In this document: positions 37,908 through 47,041 of the stretch, one piece after another
How positions within the stretch are numbered: the stretch's first letter is position 1
Layout of the letters: each line of letters begins with the position of its first letter
Translations under genes and position numbers: made by a program
NCBI RefSeq assembly: GCF_024055725.1
Contig: NZ_JAMXMX010000017.1
Coordinates: 101,491-165,490, forward strand
Direction of reading: 5' to 3'
DNA length: 64,000 nucleotides
From: Actinoallomurus spadix
GTDB taxonomy: Bacteria > Actinomycetota > Actinomycetes > Streptosporangiales > Streptosporangiaceae
Notes under the pieces: model-generated
What the model was told of the DNA's origin: nothing
The model's database searches: none
What the model saw: the letters and a program-made list of their open reading frames with translations, nothing else

Positions 37908-40616
37908 ATGACCGGCGAGCGGACCGAGCGGCGGCGCTGGGGGATACCGGCGGCCGCGCGGCCGTTCTACCCCATGCTCGCGCTCGCCGTCATCCACGCG
38001 ATCGCGTTCCTGGCCGGCCGGGGGATCGACCGGGCCTGGCTCACCGCCTGGGCGGCGGTGACCGCGTCGGCCTCCCTGCTGTTCGCCATGGGGCGGACGC
38101 CGCAGACCCCCGCCGGCAAGGTCGGCCGGGACACCTGGCGCTGGTTCGGCCTCGCCGGAATGGCCTGGTCCGCCGGCGCGGCGGTCCAGGCGATCTCCCG
38201 GATCGTCTTCAGCCGGTCCGCGGTGGCGGTCTCCCCGGCCGATCTGTTCTTCCTGATCGCCCTGGGTGCGATGACGGCAGGCTTCGTCATGCCCATCGGC
38301 CTGCCGCGCAGCGCCCGCCCGTGGCTGCGCTACCTCGCCGACACCTACGTCTGCGCCTGCGCCCTGTTCGTCGTCGCCTGGGTGGCGGTGTTCGACCACC
38401 TCTACCGGCTGTCCGGGGAGGGCTGGGCGGAGTTCCTCATCGAGCTGCGCTATCCCCTGCTCGACGCGGTCCTGGTCTGCGGCCTGCTGCCGATGGCGGT
38501 CGGCGCGGTACGGGGGTACCGCCGCTCCACCATCGTCGCGTACTGCGCGCTGGCCGTCCTCACCACCGCCGACGTTCTGTACGTCGTGGGCCGGCTCAAC
38601 GGCCGCGGGCCGTACGGCACCGCCGCCGACCTGGCGCACCTGGCCGGCCTGCTCCTCCTCGGCGCGGCCCCGTGGGTGCGGCGCCGGGGCCACGGCGACG
38701 CGACCCGGCGGCGGCTCGTCGGGCCCGGCATCGCGCCGACCGCCACGGCCGCCGCGGCGGCGATCTTCGTGGCGGGGCACACGCTGACCGGCGCGCAGGG
38801 CCTGCGGCCGGTCGTCCCGATCATCGCCGGATCCGCGGTCCTCGTCGTCCTGGCCCGCCTCGGCGAGCTCGTCCACGACAACGACCGGCTCCGGCACGCC
38901 GCGCGGACCAGCGAGAAGCACTTCCGGGCGCTCACCGAGAGCATCAACGACGTCGTGGTCATCTGCGGCCTCGACGGCGTCATCGAGTACGTCAGCGCCG
39001 GCGCCCAGCCCTCCTACCACTACGCCGCCGAGGACCTGCTCGGCCGCTCGGTGACCGAGCTCATCCACCCCGAGGACCTGCCGAAGGTCGTCGCGGCGGT
39101 GCGCCGGCTGCTGCGCGACAGGGGAGACGACGTCGCCCGGATCGCCTGCCGCGTCCGCGCCCCCGACGGGACCTGGCTGCCCACCGAGAGCACGATCTGC
39201 CGGTACGGCTCCTCCGGCGGCAATGCGGCGGACCGGCTCCTGGTCACCGTACGGGACTTCAGCGAGCAGGCCGCGTTGCAGCGGCAGGTCACCCACCTGA
39301 CGTTCCACGACGGGCTCACCGGCCTGCCGAACCGCGCCTACTTCGAAGAGCGCGCCCGCGAGGTCGTGGAGCGGTCCCAGGGGACGGTCTCGGTGATCTT
39401 CGTCGACCTCGACGGCTTCACCGCCGTGAACGACTCGATCGGCCACGCCGGCGGCGATCAGGTGCTGGCGCAGGCCGCCCGCCGCCTGCGCGCCGGAGTC
39501 CCGGCCGACGACACGGTCGCCCGCTGGGGGAGCGACGAGTTCGCCGTGCTCGTGGAGAACGCCACCGAGGTGCAGGCCGTCGTCGACCTCGGCGAGCGCC
39601 TCGTACGGACGCTCGCGAGCGAGCCGTACCGCGTCGGCGACCGCAGCATCGTGCTGACCGCGAGCGTCGGCGTCGCCTTCACCGAGGACGGCATCGGCGG
39701 GCTGGAGCTGATCCGCAACGCCGACGTCGCGCTGTCCCGGGCGAAGGACCTCGGCGGGGGACGGGTCGAGGTGTTCGCCGCCAAGATGCACGCCGACGTC
39801 GTACGCCGGCTCGAGCTCGGCGGCGAGCTGCAGCGCGCCCTCACCGAGCAGCGGTTCACGGTGGAGTTCCAGCCGGTCGTCGAGCTCGCCACGTCGCGGG
39901 TCACGGGTGTCGAGGCGCTGGTGCGGTGGTGGCGCGACGGGGAGTTCGTACCGCCCGAGGAGTTCATCGGCACCGCCGAGGAGTCGGGCCTGATGATCCC
40001 GCTCGGCAACTGGGTGCTGCGCGAGGCGTGCTGTCAGGTGGCCCGCTGGCGCGCGTCCGGCTGGGACATCGGGCTGTCGATCAACCTCCGGCCACGGGAG
40101 ATCGCCGCGCCGCGGTTCGTCGAGTCCGTGGCGACCGCGCTCGATGACAGCGGCCTGTCCCCCGGGATGCTCACCCTCGAGGTCGAGGAGGAGGTCCTCG
40201 TGGACGGCGGCGACGAGCTGATCGCCCGGCTGTCCGCGCTGCGCGACCTCGGGGTGCGGCTGGCCATCGACGACTTCGGCACCGGTTACGCCTCACTGGC
40301 CTTCCTCCGGCAGCTGCCGGTCGACGTCATCAAGATCGACCCGTCGTTCGTCGCCGGTCTCGGCCGGGACGAGACCCTGACGCTGCTGACCCGCACGATC
40401 GTGCGCGTCGGCCGCGACCTCGGGCTGAGCGTCGTCGCCGAAGGCATCGAGCGGCCCGAGCAGCTCGTGCTCCTCAAGGAGATGGGCTGCCCGCGCGGCC
40501 AGGGCTTCCTGGTCGCCCGCCCGATGGCGGCCCAGGGGGTCGAGGCGCTCGTGCGGACCAACCCGCGCGGCGAGGCGTCCATCCCCCTGCACGGCTCGGC
40601 GCTCTCCGCGGGCTGA
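37908..40616 (+). CDS. Membrane PAS-GGDEF-EAL protein with altered GGDEF motif
   Basis: A 902-residue c-di-GMP protein. About eight membrane helices (about 20-315) are followed by a PAS domain (about 345-460: SEKHFRALTESINDVVVICG). The GGDEF domain (about 465-630) has the motif RWGSDEF instead of GGDEF near 540. The EAL domain (about 645-890) has VEALVRW, NLRPREI, AIDDFGTGYASL, IKIDPSF and AEGIE; the Glu of LEITE is retained as LEVEE. Phosphodiesterase activity is likely, and cyclase activity is uncertain. An in-frame TAA directly before the start fixes the N-terminus at ATG 37908 or GTG 37905. Tandem copies of its 3' end follow the stop. Confidence 0.9.
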   Translation: MTGERTERRRWGIPAAARPFYPMLALAVIHAIAFLAGRGIDRAWLTAWAAVTASASLLFAMGRTPQTPAGKVGRDTWRWFGLAGMAWSAGAAVQAISRIVFSRSAVAVSPADLFFLIALGAMTAGFVMPIGLPRSARPWLRYLADTYVCACALFVVAWVAVFDHLYRLSGEGWAEFLIELRYPLLDAVLVCGLLPMAVGAVRGYRRSTIVAYCALAVLTTADVLYVVGRLNGRGPYGTAADLAHLAGLLLLGAAPWVRRRGHGDATRRRLVGPGIAPTATAAAAAIFVAGHTLTGAQGLRPVVPIIAGSAVLVVLARLGELVHDNDRLRHAARTSEKHFRALTESINDVVVICGLDGVIEYVSAGAQPSYHYAAEDLLGRSVTELIHPEDLPKVVAAVRRLLRDRGDDVARIACRVRAPDGTWLPTESTICRYGSSGGNAADRLLVTVRDFSEQAALQRQVTHLTFHDGLTGLPNRAYFEERAREVVERSQGTVSVIFVDLDGFTAVNDSIGHAGGDQVLAQAARRLRAGVPADDTVARWGSDEFAVLVENATEVQAVVDLGERLVRTLASEPYRVGDRSIVLTASVGVAFTEDGIGGLELIRNADVALSRAKDLGGGRVEVFAAKMHADVVRRLELGGELQRALTEQRFTVEFQPVVELATSRVTGVEALVRWWRDGEFVPPEEFIGTAEESGLMIPLGNWVLREACCQVARWRASGWDIGLSINLRPREIAAPRFVESVATALDDSGLSPGMLTLEVEEEVLVDGGDELIARLSALRDLGVRLAIDDFGTGYASLAFLRQLPVDVIKIDPSFVAGLGRDETLTLLTRTIVRVGRDLGLSVVAEGIERPEQLVLLKEMGCPRGQGFLVARPMAAQGVEALVRTNPRGEASIPLHGSALSAG

Positions 40617-40726
40617 CCACCCCGCGCGGCGAGGCGTTGTTCCTCCTCGCACGGCTCGGCGAGTCCCGCGGGCTGACCGCCCTGCGCGGCGAGGCGTTCA
40701 CCTGCACGGCTCCGGCCTGCTCGCGG
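40557..40726 (+). repeat. Three tandem 60-base copies of the GGDEF-EAL gene 3' end
   Basis: Unit 1 (40557-40615) encodes the last residues TNPRGEASIPLHGSALSAG and most of the stop context. Units 2 (40616-40675) and 3 (40676 to about 40726, shortened) repeat CGCGGCGAGGCGT and GCACGGCTC at matching positions. Units 1 and 2 both end in CCGCGGGCTG. The second unit would read TTPRGEALFLLARLGESRGL. This is a clear tail duplication spanning the stop codon. Confidence 0.85.
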
Positions 40727-40866
40727 CGCCGATCACGTTGGTCACCGTGTTGCGCGCCCGTTGGTAGAAATCCTTCCTTTCTATCACGGTCGCAGAAAGT
40801 TCTTGTCTCCGCTCGGGTCCTTTGAGATCGTTACCGCGACTTCACCCCGTAGCGCGGAGGCTGCCG

Positions 40867-42765
40867 ATGAGCCTGCGAGGTCGTACCCTCGTCGCGGCGA
40901 CCGTGGTCCTGGCCGGTCTTGGCACCGGACAGGCCCACGCCCAGCAACACGCGAGTCCCTCTCCCACCATCCGCCAGCAGGTCTACGCCCAGGCGGCGCG
41001 GACCTACCACGTCCCCGAGAACCTGCTGCTCGCCGTCTCGTACCTGGAGTCCCGCTGGGACGCCAACCAGGGGCGGCCGAGTACGAGCGGCGGCTTCGGG
41101 CCGATGCACCTCGTCGACGGCACGCTCGCCCCGGCCGGTGAGCACCTCTCCGGCGGCGGGGAGGACCCTCGCGGCGACACCGCCCGCCCCGCCCTGCACC
41201 CCACGGCCCCGGCGGCCACCGCACCGCACACCGCGCAGACGCTGCAGGAGGCGGCCCGGATCACCGGTGACGCGCCGGTCGAACTGCGCACCGACCCCGC
41301 CGCCAACATCCGTGGCGGCGCCGCGCTGCTCGCGCGCTACCAGCAGGACCTGGGCGGGTCGCTCAGCGCCGACCCGGCCGCCTGGTACGCCGCCACGGTC
41401 CGCTACGGCGGCGGCGACTGGTTCGCCGGCCAGGTCTACGACCTGATCCGGACGGGCGCGTCCCGTACCACCGACGACGGCCAGCGGGTCGCCCTGGCCG
41501 CCGACCCGGCCGTACGGAACCCGGCGAAGGCCGCCAACGACCCGGAGACCGAGTGCCCGAGGGGCCTCGGCTGCGAGTGGATCCCGGCGCCGTACCAGCT
41601 CCTGGACCCGAACGACCAGACGAACTACGGCAACCACGACCTCGGTGACCGGCCGAAGAGCCAGAAGATCGACTACATCGTCATCCACGACACCGAGGGC
41701 TACTACCCCAACGACGTCCGGATGGTCCAGGACCCGACGTACCTGGGCTGGAACTACACCGTCCGGTCCGCCGACGGGCACGTCGCCCAGCACCTCAAGG
41801 CCAAGGACGTCGGCTGGCAGGCCGGCAACTGGTACATCAACTCCAAGTCCATCGGCATCGAGCACGAGGGGTTCCTGGCCCAGGGCGGCACCTGGTTCAC
41901 CGAGGCGATGTACCGCAGCTCGTCGGAGCTGGTGCGCTACCTCGCCCGGAGGTTCCAGATTCCGCTGGACCGGGCGCACGTCATCGGCCACGACAACGTG
42001 CCGGGGACCACGCCGAGCGGCGTGCCGGCCATGCACGAGGACCCCGGCCCGTACTGGGACTGGGCGCATTACTTCGACCTGCTGCACCGGCCGCTGCACG
42101 CCACCGCCGGGCGGAACTCGGGCGAGGTGATGATCCTTCCCGACTACGACGCGAACGTCGTCCCGTACACCGGCTGCGACGGTAAGAACCCGTCGGCGGT
42201 CTGCCCGCCGCACGGTGGCGGCTCGATCATGCTGCACACCGAGCCCCGTGACGACGCGCCGCTGGTCAAGGACATCGGCAAGCACCCGTCGACCGGCGGG
42301 ACCGCGACGATGAGCGTGTACGACCACAGCGCCCGCGCGGCCACCGGCCAGAAGTTCGCCGTGGCGGACCGGCAGGGCGACTGGACGGCGATCTGGTACC
42401 TCGGCCAGAAGGCGTGGTTCCACGACCCGGCGAGGCAGCGCACGGCCGTCGGTGTCCGCGGCCTGGTCGCGGTGGCCAGACCGGGCGCGGCGTCGGTCCC
42501 GGTGTACGGCCGCGCCTACCCGGAACCGGAGGCGTACCCGGCGGGCATGCCCGTCCAGAGCCTCACGCCCATGCAGTACACCTTCGCGGCGGGCCAGGCG
42601 TACGCCGTCGTCGGTTCCGAGCGCGGGGAGTACTACTACGCCAAGAACTTCGACCGGTCGGGCTCGGCGGTCGTCAGGGGCAGGCTGAGGTACTACGAGA
42701 TCCAGTTCGGGCACCGGGTGTACTTCGTCAAGGCCGACGACGTGGACCTGAGGCCGGTCCGGTAA
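40867..42765 (+). CDS. Secreted transglycosylase/N-acetylmuramoyl-L-alanine amidase fusion
   Basis: A 632-residue exported cell-wall enzyme. The signal peptide is about 1-26 (RGRTLVAATVVLAGLGTGQA). The N-terminal SLT-like lysozyme domain (about 35-205) has the catalytic Glu in LAVSYLESRWD, with GGFGPMHL and GGAALLARYQ. A central Amidase_2/PGRP zinc domain (about 265-415) shows IVIHDTEGYY, GIEHEGFL and IGHDNVPG followed by HEDPGPYWDW, so the His ligands are present. The C-terminal SH3-like part (about 450-632) would bind wall. Cutting both the glycan and the stem peptide by one protein suggests a spore or growth-related autolysin. ATG 40867 has CGGAGG 6 bases upstream. Confidence 0.88.
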   Translation: MSLRGRTLVAATVVLAGLGTGQAHAQQHASPSPTIRQQVYAQAARTYHVPENLLLAVSYLESRWDANQGRPSTSGGFGPMHLVDGTLAPAGEHLSGGGEDPRGDTARPALHPTAPAATAPHTAQTLQEAARITGDAPVELRTDPAANIRGGAALLARYQQDLGGSLSADPAAWYAATVRYGGGDWFAGQVYDLIRTGASRTTDDGQRVALAADPAVRNPAKAANDPETECPRGLGCEWIPAPYQLLDPNDQTNYGNHDLGDRPKSQKIDYIVIHDTEGYYPNDVRMVQDPTYLGWNYTVRSADGHVAQHLKAKDVGWQAGNWYINSKSIGIEHEGFLAQGGTWFTEAMYRSSSELVRYLARRFQIPLDRAHVIGHDNVPGTTPSGVPAMHEDPGPYWDWAHYFDLLHRPLHATAGRNSGEVMILPDYDANVVPYTGCDGKNPSAVCPPHGGGSIMLHTEPRDDAPLVKDIGKHPSTGGTATMSVYDHSARAATGQKFAVADRQGDWTAIWYLGQKAWFHDPARQRTAVGVRGLVAVARPGAASVPVYGRAYPEPEAYPAGMPVQSLTPMQYTFAAGQAYAVVGSERGEYYYAKNFDRSGSAVVRGRLRYYEIQFGHRVYFVKADDVDLRPVR

Positions 42766-42771
42766 CGGGTC

Positions 42772-43704
42772 TCAGATCCGCGCCCACTCCGGGGTCCAGG
42801 CCTCATCGGGCCCGGGGGTGGGCGCGGCCCCGTCCCACAGGTGGTCGCGCAGCGTCCCCAGCGCGGGATGGCGGTTGACCGCGTGCCACGCGAACGACCA
42901 CGGGTAGATGGGCGTCGGGCGGCGGATCGGGATCCGCCGCAGCTCGTGCCGCCTGGGCCAGTCGATGCGCATCCGCGGGCCGATGAGGGTCGTCAGGGCC
43001 GCCGAGTCGCTGATCGTGTCGAGCAGGTGCTCCATCCCAAAGTCGGGCCCGCTCGCGTCGATGCCGATCCGGAAGTCCTCCGCCATCGCCTCGTAGTAGT
43101 CGCCCCATTCGGTGCCGGCGACGATGCCGGGCACCCACACCCGGTGCGCCGCGAGATCGACCAGGCGGATCTCGTCGGCGGCGGCGAGCGGGTGCCGGTG
43201 CCCGACCAGAAGCTCCAGCGGTTCGTCGTACACGCGCCGGTGGGAGATCGTGGCCGGCAGGGAGCCAGGGTCGCGGACACAGCAGAACGCCGCGTCGATC
43301 GTGCCGTCGAGGAGTGCCTCGAAGGCGGCCCGCGCACCGCCGAGACCGACCAGGTCGATCTCCACCTCCGGGTGCTGCCGGTGGAAGTCCAGCACGATGT
43401 CGGCCGAGGCCAGGCGCCGCTCGAGAACGTCGACGCGGAGCGCGCGGCGGCCCGGCCGGACGGACTCCACGGCGCCGCGCACCGCCAGGAGCACCGCCTT
43501 GGCGTGCGGGAGGAAGGCCCGGCCGTCCACGGTGAGCCGCGCGCCGTGCGCGTCCCGGATGAACAGGGGCACGCCGAGGAACCGCTCCAGCGCGGCGATC
43601 CGCTTCGACACGGCCTGCTGGGTGATGCGAAGCTCGGCGGCCGCGTCCTGGAACCGGCCGTGCTCGGCGATGAGGACGAACGCCCGGACCGCCTCCACGT
43701 TCAC
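42772..43704 (-). CDS. LysR family transcriptional regulator
   Basis: 310 residues from GTG 43704 (the family N-terminus MNVEAVRAFVLIAEHGRFQD). The HTH is AAAELRITQQAVSKRIAALE (about 21-40), and the effector-binding domain lies at about 90-300. The frame is open to 43830, but the extra residues overlap the divergent promoter. It is divergent from the MFS gene at 43824, with a perfect 15-bp palindrome between them. It is probably a self-regulating activator of that transporter. It ends 6 bases from the amidase stop (convergent). Confidence 0.88.
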   Translation of the reverse strand: MNVEAVRAFVLIAEHGRFQDAAAELRITQQAVSKRIAALERFLGVPLFIRDAHGARLTVDGRAFLPHAKAVLLAVRGAVESVRPGRRALRVDVLERRLASADIVLDFHRQHPEVEIDLVGLGGARAAFEALLDGTIDAAFCCVRDPGSLPATISHRRVYDEPLELLVGHRHPLAAADEIRLVDLAAHRVWVPGIVAGTEWGDYYEAMAEDFRIGIDASGPDFGMEHLLDTISDSAALTTLIGPRMRIDWPRRHELRRIPIRRPTPIYPWSFAWHAVNRHPALGTLRDHLWDGAAPTPGPDEAWTPEWARI

Positions 43705-43716
43705 CGAACAGAGCCT

Positions 43717-43731
43717 ACAACCGATGGTTGT
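43717..43731. promoter_or_regulatory. LysR box
   Basis: ACAACC-GAT-GGTTGT is a perfect palindrome 12 bases upstream of the LysR start, with a further half-site CGGTTGT at 43745-43751. It has the size and place expected for a LysR recognition site plus activation site. Confidence 0.7.
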
Positions 43732-43823
43732 GGGCGGGCCCGCACGGTTGTTTGTGGCCCGGCGGTCCACGGGTGTTGGATCGCTGGCGGTCGACGTGGG
43801 GTTGTTCGGCGAGGGGAGCGCGG

Positions 43824-45200
43824 ATGGCACGGGGCAAGGGGCTGGGACGGGACTTCGCGTGGCTGTGGCGCGCGTTCGCGGTCAGCGCGCTGGGCACGTG
43901 GCTCGCGTTCGACGCCTTCCCCATCCTCGCCGTCCGGGTCGTCCACGCGAGCGCCGCGCAGGTGTCCCTTCTCGCCGCGGCCGGCGGCGCGGCCGCGGCG
44001 GTGCTGGCGATCCCGCTGGGCCCCTGGGTGGAGTACCGGCGGAAACGGCGGCTGATGATCCGGGCCGACCTGGTCCGCTTCCTCGCGCTCCTCACCGTGC
44101 CGATCGCGTACTGGACGGGCGCGCTGTCCTATCTCCAGCTGGTCTGCGTGGCCGTGGTCGTCGCCGTGGCCGACATCGTCTTCACCTCGGCCGCGGGCGC
44201 GAACCTCAAGGCGCTGGTGCCCGGACCGGACCTGCTGGAGGCCAACCGCAGCTTCGAGACGGTCTCGTGGGTCTCGACGGCCGTCGGGCCGCCGGCGGGC
44301 GGGGCGCTCATCGGAGCGGTCGGGCCCGTCGTGACGGTCGTCCTCGACGCGGTCAGCTACCTGCTGTCCGCGCTGGGGATCCGGGCCATCTCCCGGTCCG
44401 AGCCCGCGCCTCCCGTCCGGACGGAGGGCGGGTCGCGCCTGGCCGAGATCGGGGAGGGCTGGCGGACGATCGTCGCCGACCGGGAGCTGCGCCTGTTGTT
44501 CGTCAACAACGCGCTCGTCGGAGCACTGATCATGGCGACGGCCCCGCTGCTGACGTACCTCATGCTGCATGACCTGAGGTTCAGCACCCTGGAGTACGGG
44601 CTCGCGTTCGGAGTGCCCTGCCTGGGCGGCATCCTGGGCGCCCGGCTGTCCGGTCCCCTGACCCGCCGGTACGGGCAGCGGAGGATCCTGCTCGGCTTCG
44701 GCGTCGCGCGGGCCGTCTGGCTCGTCGGGCTCGCCTTCACGGGGCCGGGCCTGGCCGGTCTCCTCGTCGTGATGACGACGGAGCTGGGGATCATCACGTG
44801 CATGGGGGTGTACAACCCCGTCATGGCCACCCGCCGCCTCGTACGGACCGCCGACGACAGACTGGCCCGCGTCCTCACCACCTGGCGGGCCGGCTCGCGC
44901 ACGGCCGTCGCCGGGGCGACCGCGCTGTGGGGCGCCCTGGCCGGCCTCACGAGCGCCCGCGCCGCCATCGCCACGGCGGGCGTCCTCCTGATCGCGACCT
45001 CGCTGTTCCTGCCGTGGCGCACGGGCGAGGAGCTCCCCGTCCGGGGCGGTGAGGATCACGGCCCGGCCGATGTGGCGGAGGCCGCGGGCGCGGCGCAGAG
45101 ACAGCAGGCCTCGGTGAACACCCGTACGGCCTCCCGGCCGTCGCCGGCCCGCCAGACGACCGCGAGCTCGCCGGGGGACAGGCCGCTGACCGGGCGGTAG
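43824..45200 (+). CDS. MFS transporter (enterobactin-exporter-like)
   Basis: A 458-residue major facilitator of the MFS_3/EntS type: WLWRAFAVSALGTWLAFDAF, motif-A loop PWVEYRRKRRLM and GPPAGGALIGAVG. About 12 hydrophobic segments end near residue 405. The last 50 residues are hydrophilic and run antisense through the end of the LysR gene 45056-45970, a 145-base overlap of 3' ends. The original stop may have been lost. GAGGGGAGCG precedes ATG 43824. Its divergent LysR neighbour probably controls it. Confidence 0.85.
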   Translation: MARGKGLGRDFAWLWRAFAVSALGTWLAFDAFPILAVRVVHASAAQVSLLAAAGGAAAAVLAIPLGPWVEYRRKRRLMIRADLVRFLALLTVPIAYWTGALSYLQLVCVAVVVAVADIVFTSAAGANLKALVPGPDLLEANRSFETVSWVSTAVGPPAGGALIGAVGPVVTVVLDAVSYLLSALGIRAISRSEPAPPVRTEGGSRLAEIGEGWRTIVADRELRLLFVNNALVGALIMATAPLLTYLMLHDLRFSTLEYGLAFGVPCLGGILGARLSGPLTRRYGQRRILLGFGVARAVWLVGLAFTGPGLAGLLVVMTTELGIITCMGVYNPVMATRRLVRTADDRLARVLTTWRAGSRTAVAGATALWGALAGLTSARAAIATAGVLLIATSLFLPWRTGEELPVRGGEDHGPADVAEAAGAAQRQQASVNTRTASRPSPARQTTASSPGDRPLTGR

Positions 45201-45970
45201 ACGATGTCGTCCCGGCGGTGGATCTCGGCATTGCCGGCGGCGAGCAGCACGACGCCGAGGCCGGACGCGACCGCCTCGAACGTCTCGTCGGTGGTCTCCA
45301 CCACCGCGGCGACCCGGGCCGGCGTCGCGCGATGATCCTCGGCGAGCCAGAATCGGCGCAGCGCCCCGGCCTCGGGCGGCAGCGCGATGAACGGCTCGTC
45401 CACGAGGTCGGCGAACGCCACGACCGCGGACGCGGCCAGACGGTGACCTGGTGGCAGGGCGACCCACCGGTCCTCCCGGGTGATCACCTTCCAGGCGAAG
45501 GCGTCCTCGGGCACCGGCAGCCAGGCGACGGCCACGTCGACGCCGCCGTCCGCCAGCCCGGCGGTGGGATCGGCCCAGGAGACCTGGCGGAACCGGAGAC
45601 GCCATCCGGGCAGGAGCCGGGCCATCGTCGTCCGTACGGCGGGGATCAGCCCGCGGCCGATGCTCGTCTGGAAGCCCACGGTCAGGACCGCCTCCTGCGC
45701 GGACGCCGCCTCGGCCACCGCGCCCCGCGCCCGCTCCCACTCCTCGATGAGCCGCCGGGCGTGGGGCAGCAGGGCACTGCCCGCCGGGGTCAGCGTCACC
45801 GAGCGCCGGTCCCGTACGAACAGCGGAGTCCTCAGCTCGAGTTCGAGCCGGTGGATCTGCTTACTCAGCGCCGGTTGGGAGATGAAGAGCCGCTCGGCCG
45901 CGGCCCGGGTGAAGCTGAGCTCCTCCGCGACGGCGACGAAGTACCGCAGATCCCGTAGGTGGACGTCCAT
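45056..45970 (-). CDS. LysR family transcriptional regulator
   Basis: A 304-residue regulator: MDVHLRDLRYFVAVAEELSF, HTH AAERLFISQPALSKQIHRLE (about 24-43) and LysR_substrate domain (about 90-295). It is divergent from the zinc-binding dehydrogenase at 46099, and an 18-bp palindrome lies between them. It likely regulates that gene. Its C-terminal codons overlap the 3' end of the MFS gene on the other strand. Confidence 0.88.
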   Translation of the reverse strand: MDVHLRDLRYFVAVAEELSFTRAAAERLFISQPALSKQIHRLELELRTPLFVRDRRSVTLTPAGSALLPHARRLIEEWERARGAVAEAASAQEAVLTVGFQTSIGRGLIPAVRTTMARLLPGWRLRFRQVSWADPTAGLADGGVDVAVAWLPVPEDAFAWKVITREDRWVALPPGHRLAASAVVAFADLVDEPFIALPPEAGALRRFWLAEDHRATPARVAAVVETTDETFEAVASGLGVVLLAAGNAEIHRRDDIVYRPVSGLSPGELAVVWRAGDGREAVRVFTEACCLCAAPAASATSAGP

Positions 45971-45996
45971 AGCCAGAGGTTATGACAGCAGGTCTT

Positions 45997-46014
45997 GGAC
46001 GCCTGGAGGCGTCC
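45997..46014. promoter_or_regulatory. 18-bp palindrome in the LysR/dehydrogenase promoter
   Basis: GGACGCC-TGGA-GGCGTCC lies in the 128-base divergent gap. It may be an operator, or a hairpin in the 5' UTR of the dehydrogenase. Confidence 0.5.
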
Positions 46015-46098
46015 TCCGGAACCCTGTGGGACGAAGGCGCGGCCGGCCGGCCGCGTCGCGACATCGGGGGCGTCGTCCCCTGTTCGAGCAGGAGTGAC

Positions 46099-47025
46099 AT
46101 GCGAGCCGTTGTTCATGATCCTGAGGCGTCGTCCGGTCTCCGGCTGAGCACCGTTCCGGACCCGGTACCACGCCCGGACCAGGCGCTGATCGAGGTCCAC
46201 GCCGCCTCGCTGAACTTCGTGGACGTCGGCTTCCTGGCCGACCGGTCCCGGCCCGGGGCCGTTCCGGGGATGGACGCCGCCGGAGTGGTGATCGAGGCGG
46301 CGGCCGACGGCTCCGGTCCGCCGCCCGGGACCCGGGTCGTGACCTTCGGCTGGGAGGCGGGCGCCTGGGCCGAACGCCGTGCCGCCGACACCGCGGAGCT
46401 CGCCGTCGTTCCCGACTCCGTCGACCTGGGGGCCGCGAGCGCGCTCCCGGCCGCGGGCGTCACCGCGCTGCGCGCGCTGCGCGGGCTCGGTGCGGTGATC
46501 GGCCGCCGGGTGCTCGTCACCGGGGCCTCGGGAGGCGTCGGCCGGTTCGCCGTCCAGCTCGCGGCCCGCGCCGGCGCGTACGTCATCGCGGCCGCGGGCG
46601 GACCGGACCGGGCCCAGGGCCTGCGCGACCTCGGCGCCGATGAGGTCGTGACCGACCTGCGCGACGTCACCGCACCGGTCTTCGGGGTGCTGGAGAACGT
46701 GGGCGGCGCACTGCTCGCCGAGGCGTTCCGGCTGCTGGAGCCCGGCGGGTGCGCGCAGAGCATCGGCATGGCGTCACGCGAGCCGACGACCCTCGATCTC
46801 GAACGGGAGCGCCTGGCCGGCGGGCGGAAGCGGCTGGAGCCCTTTGCGGTCGGCCGGGAGGCGTTCGGGCCCGACCTCGCCTACCTGGTCGGTCTCCTCG
46901 CCCAGGGGATGCTCGACCCGCAGGTCGGCTGGTGCGGCCCGCTGGATCGCGCTCCGGAGGCGGCCGAGGCGCTCTTCGCCCGCCGTGTCCGCGGCAAGGC
47001 CGTCCTCGACATCGGAACGGTGTGA
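46099..47025 (+). CDS. Zinc-type alcohol dehydrogenase/quinone oxidoreductase (MDR family)
   Basis: A 308-residue medium-chain dehydrogenase. GroES-like part LIEVHAASLNFVDVGFLADR, cofactor loop VTGASGGVGRFAVQLAARAG (about 139-158), and no structural-zinc cysteine cluster, so it is of the quinone-oxidoreductase (zinc-free) subgroup. The NADPH-dependent substrate is unknown. AGGAG lies 5 bases before ATG 46099. It is divergent from a LysR regulator, and its stop is 16 bases from the convergent MarR gene. Confidence 0.88.
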   Translation: MRAVVHDPEASSGLRLSTVPDPVPRPDQALIEVHAASLNFVDVGFLADRSRPGAVPGMDAAGVVIEAAADGSGPPPGTRVVTFGWEAGAWAERRAADTAELAVVPDSVDLGAASALPAAGVTALRALRGLGAVIGRRVLVTGASGGVGRFAVQLAARAGAYVIAAAGGPDRAQGLRDLGADEVVTDLRDVTAPVFGVLENVGGALLAEAFRLLEPGGCAQSIGMASREPTTLDLERERLAGGRKRLEPFAVGREAFGPDLAYLVGLLAQGMLDPQVGWCGPLDRAPEAAEALFARRVRGKAVLDIGTV

Positions 47026-47041
47026 CCGGGCCGGCGGGGCG

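Noticed and set aside
40730..40866. Possible c-di-AMP (ydaO-type) riboswitch before the secreted amidase
   Set aside because: Such riboswitches often precede actinobacterial wall hydrolases, but the characteristic paired GGGGA-type elements are not present and the leader is too short.
40831..42714. 627-codon minus-strand frame over the amidase gene
   Set aside because: It is the antisense shadow of a well-supported cell-wall hydrolase; there is no ribosome site or domain.
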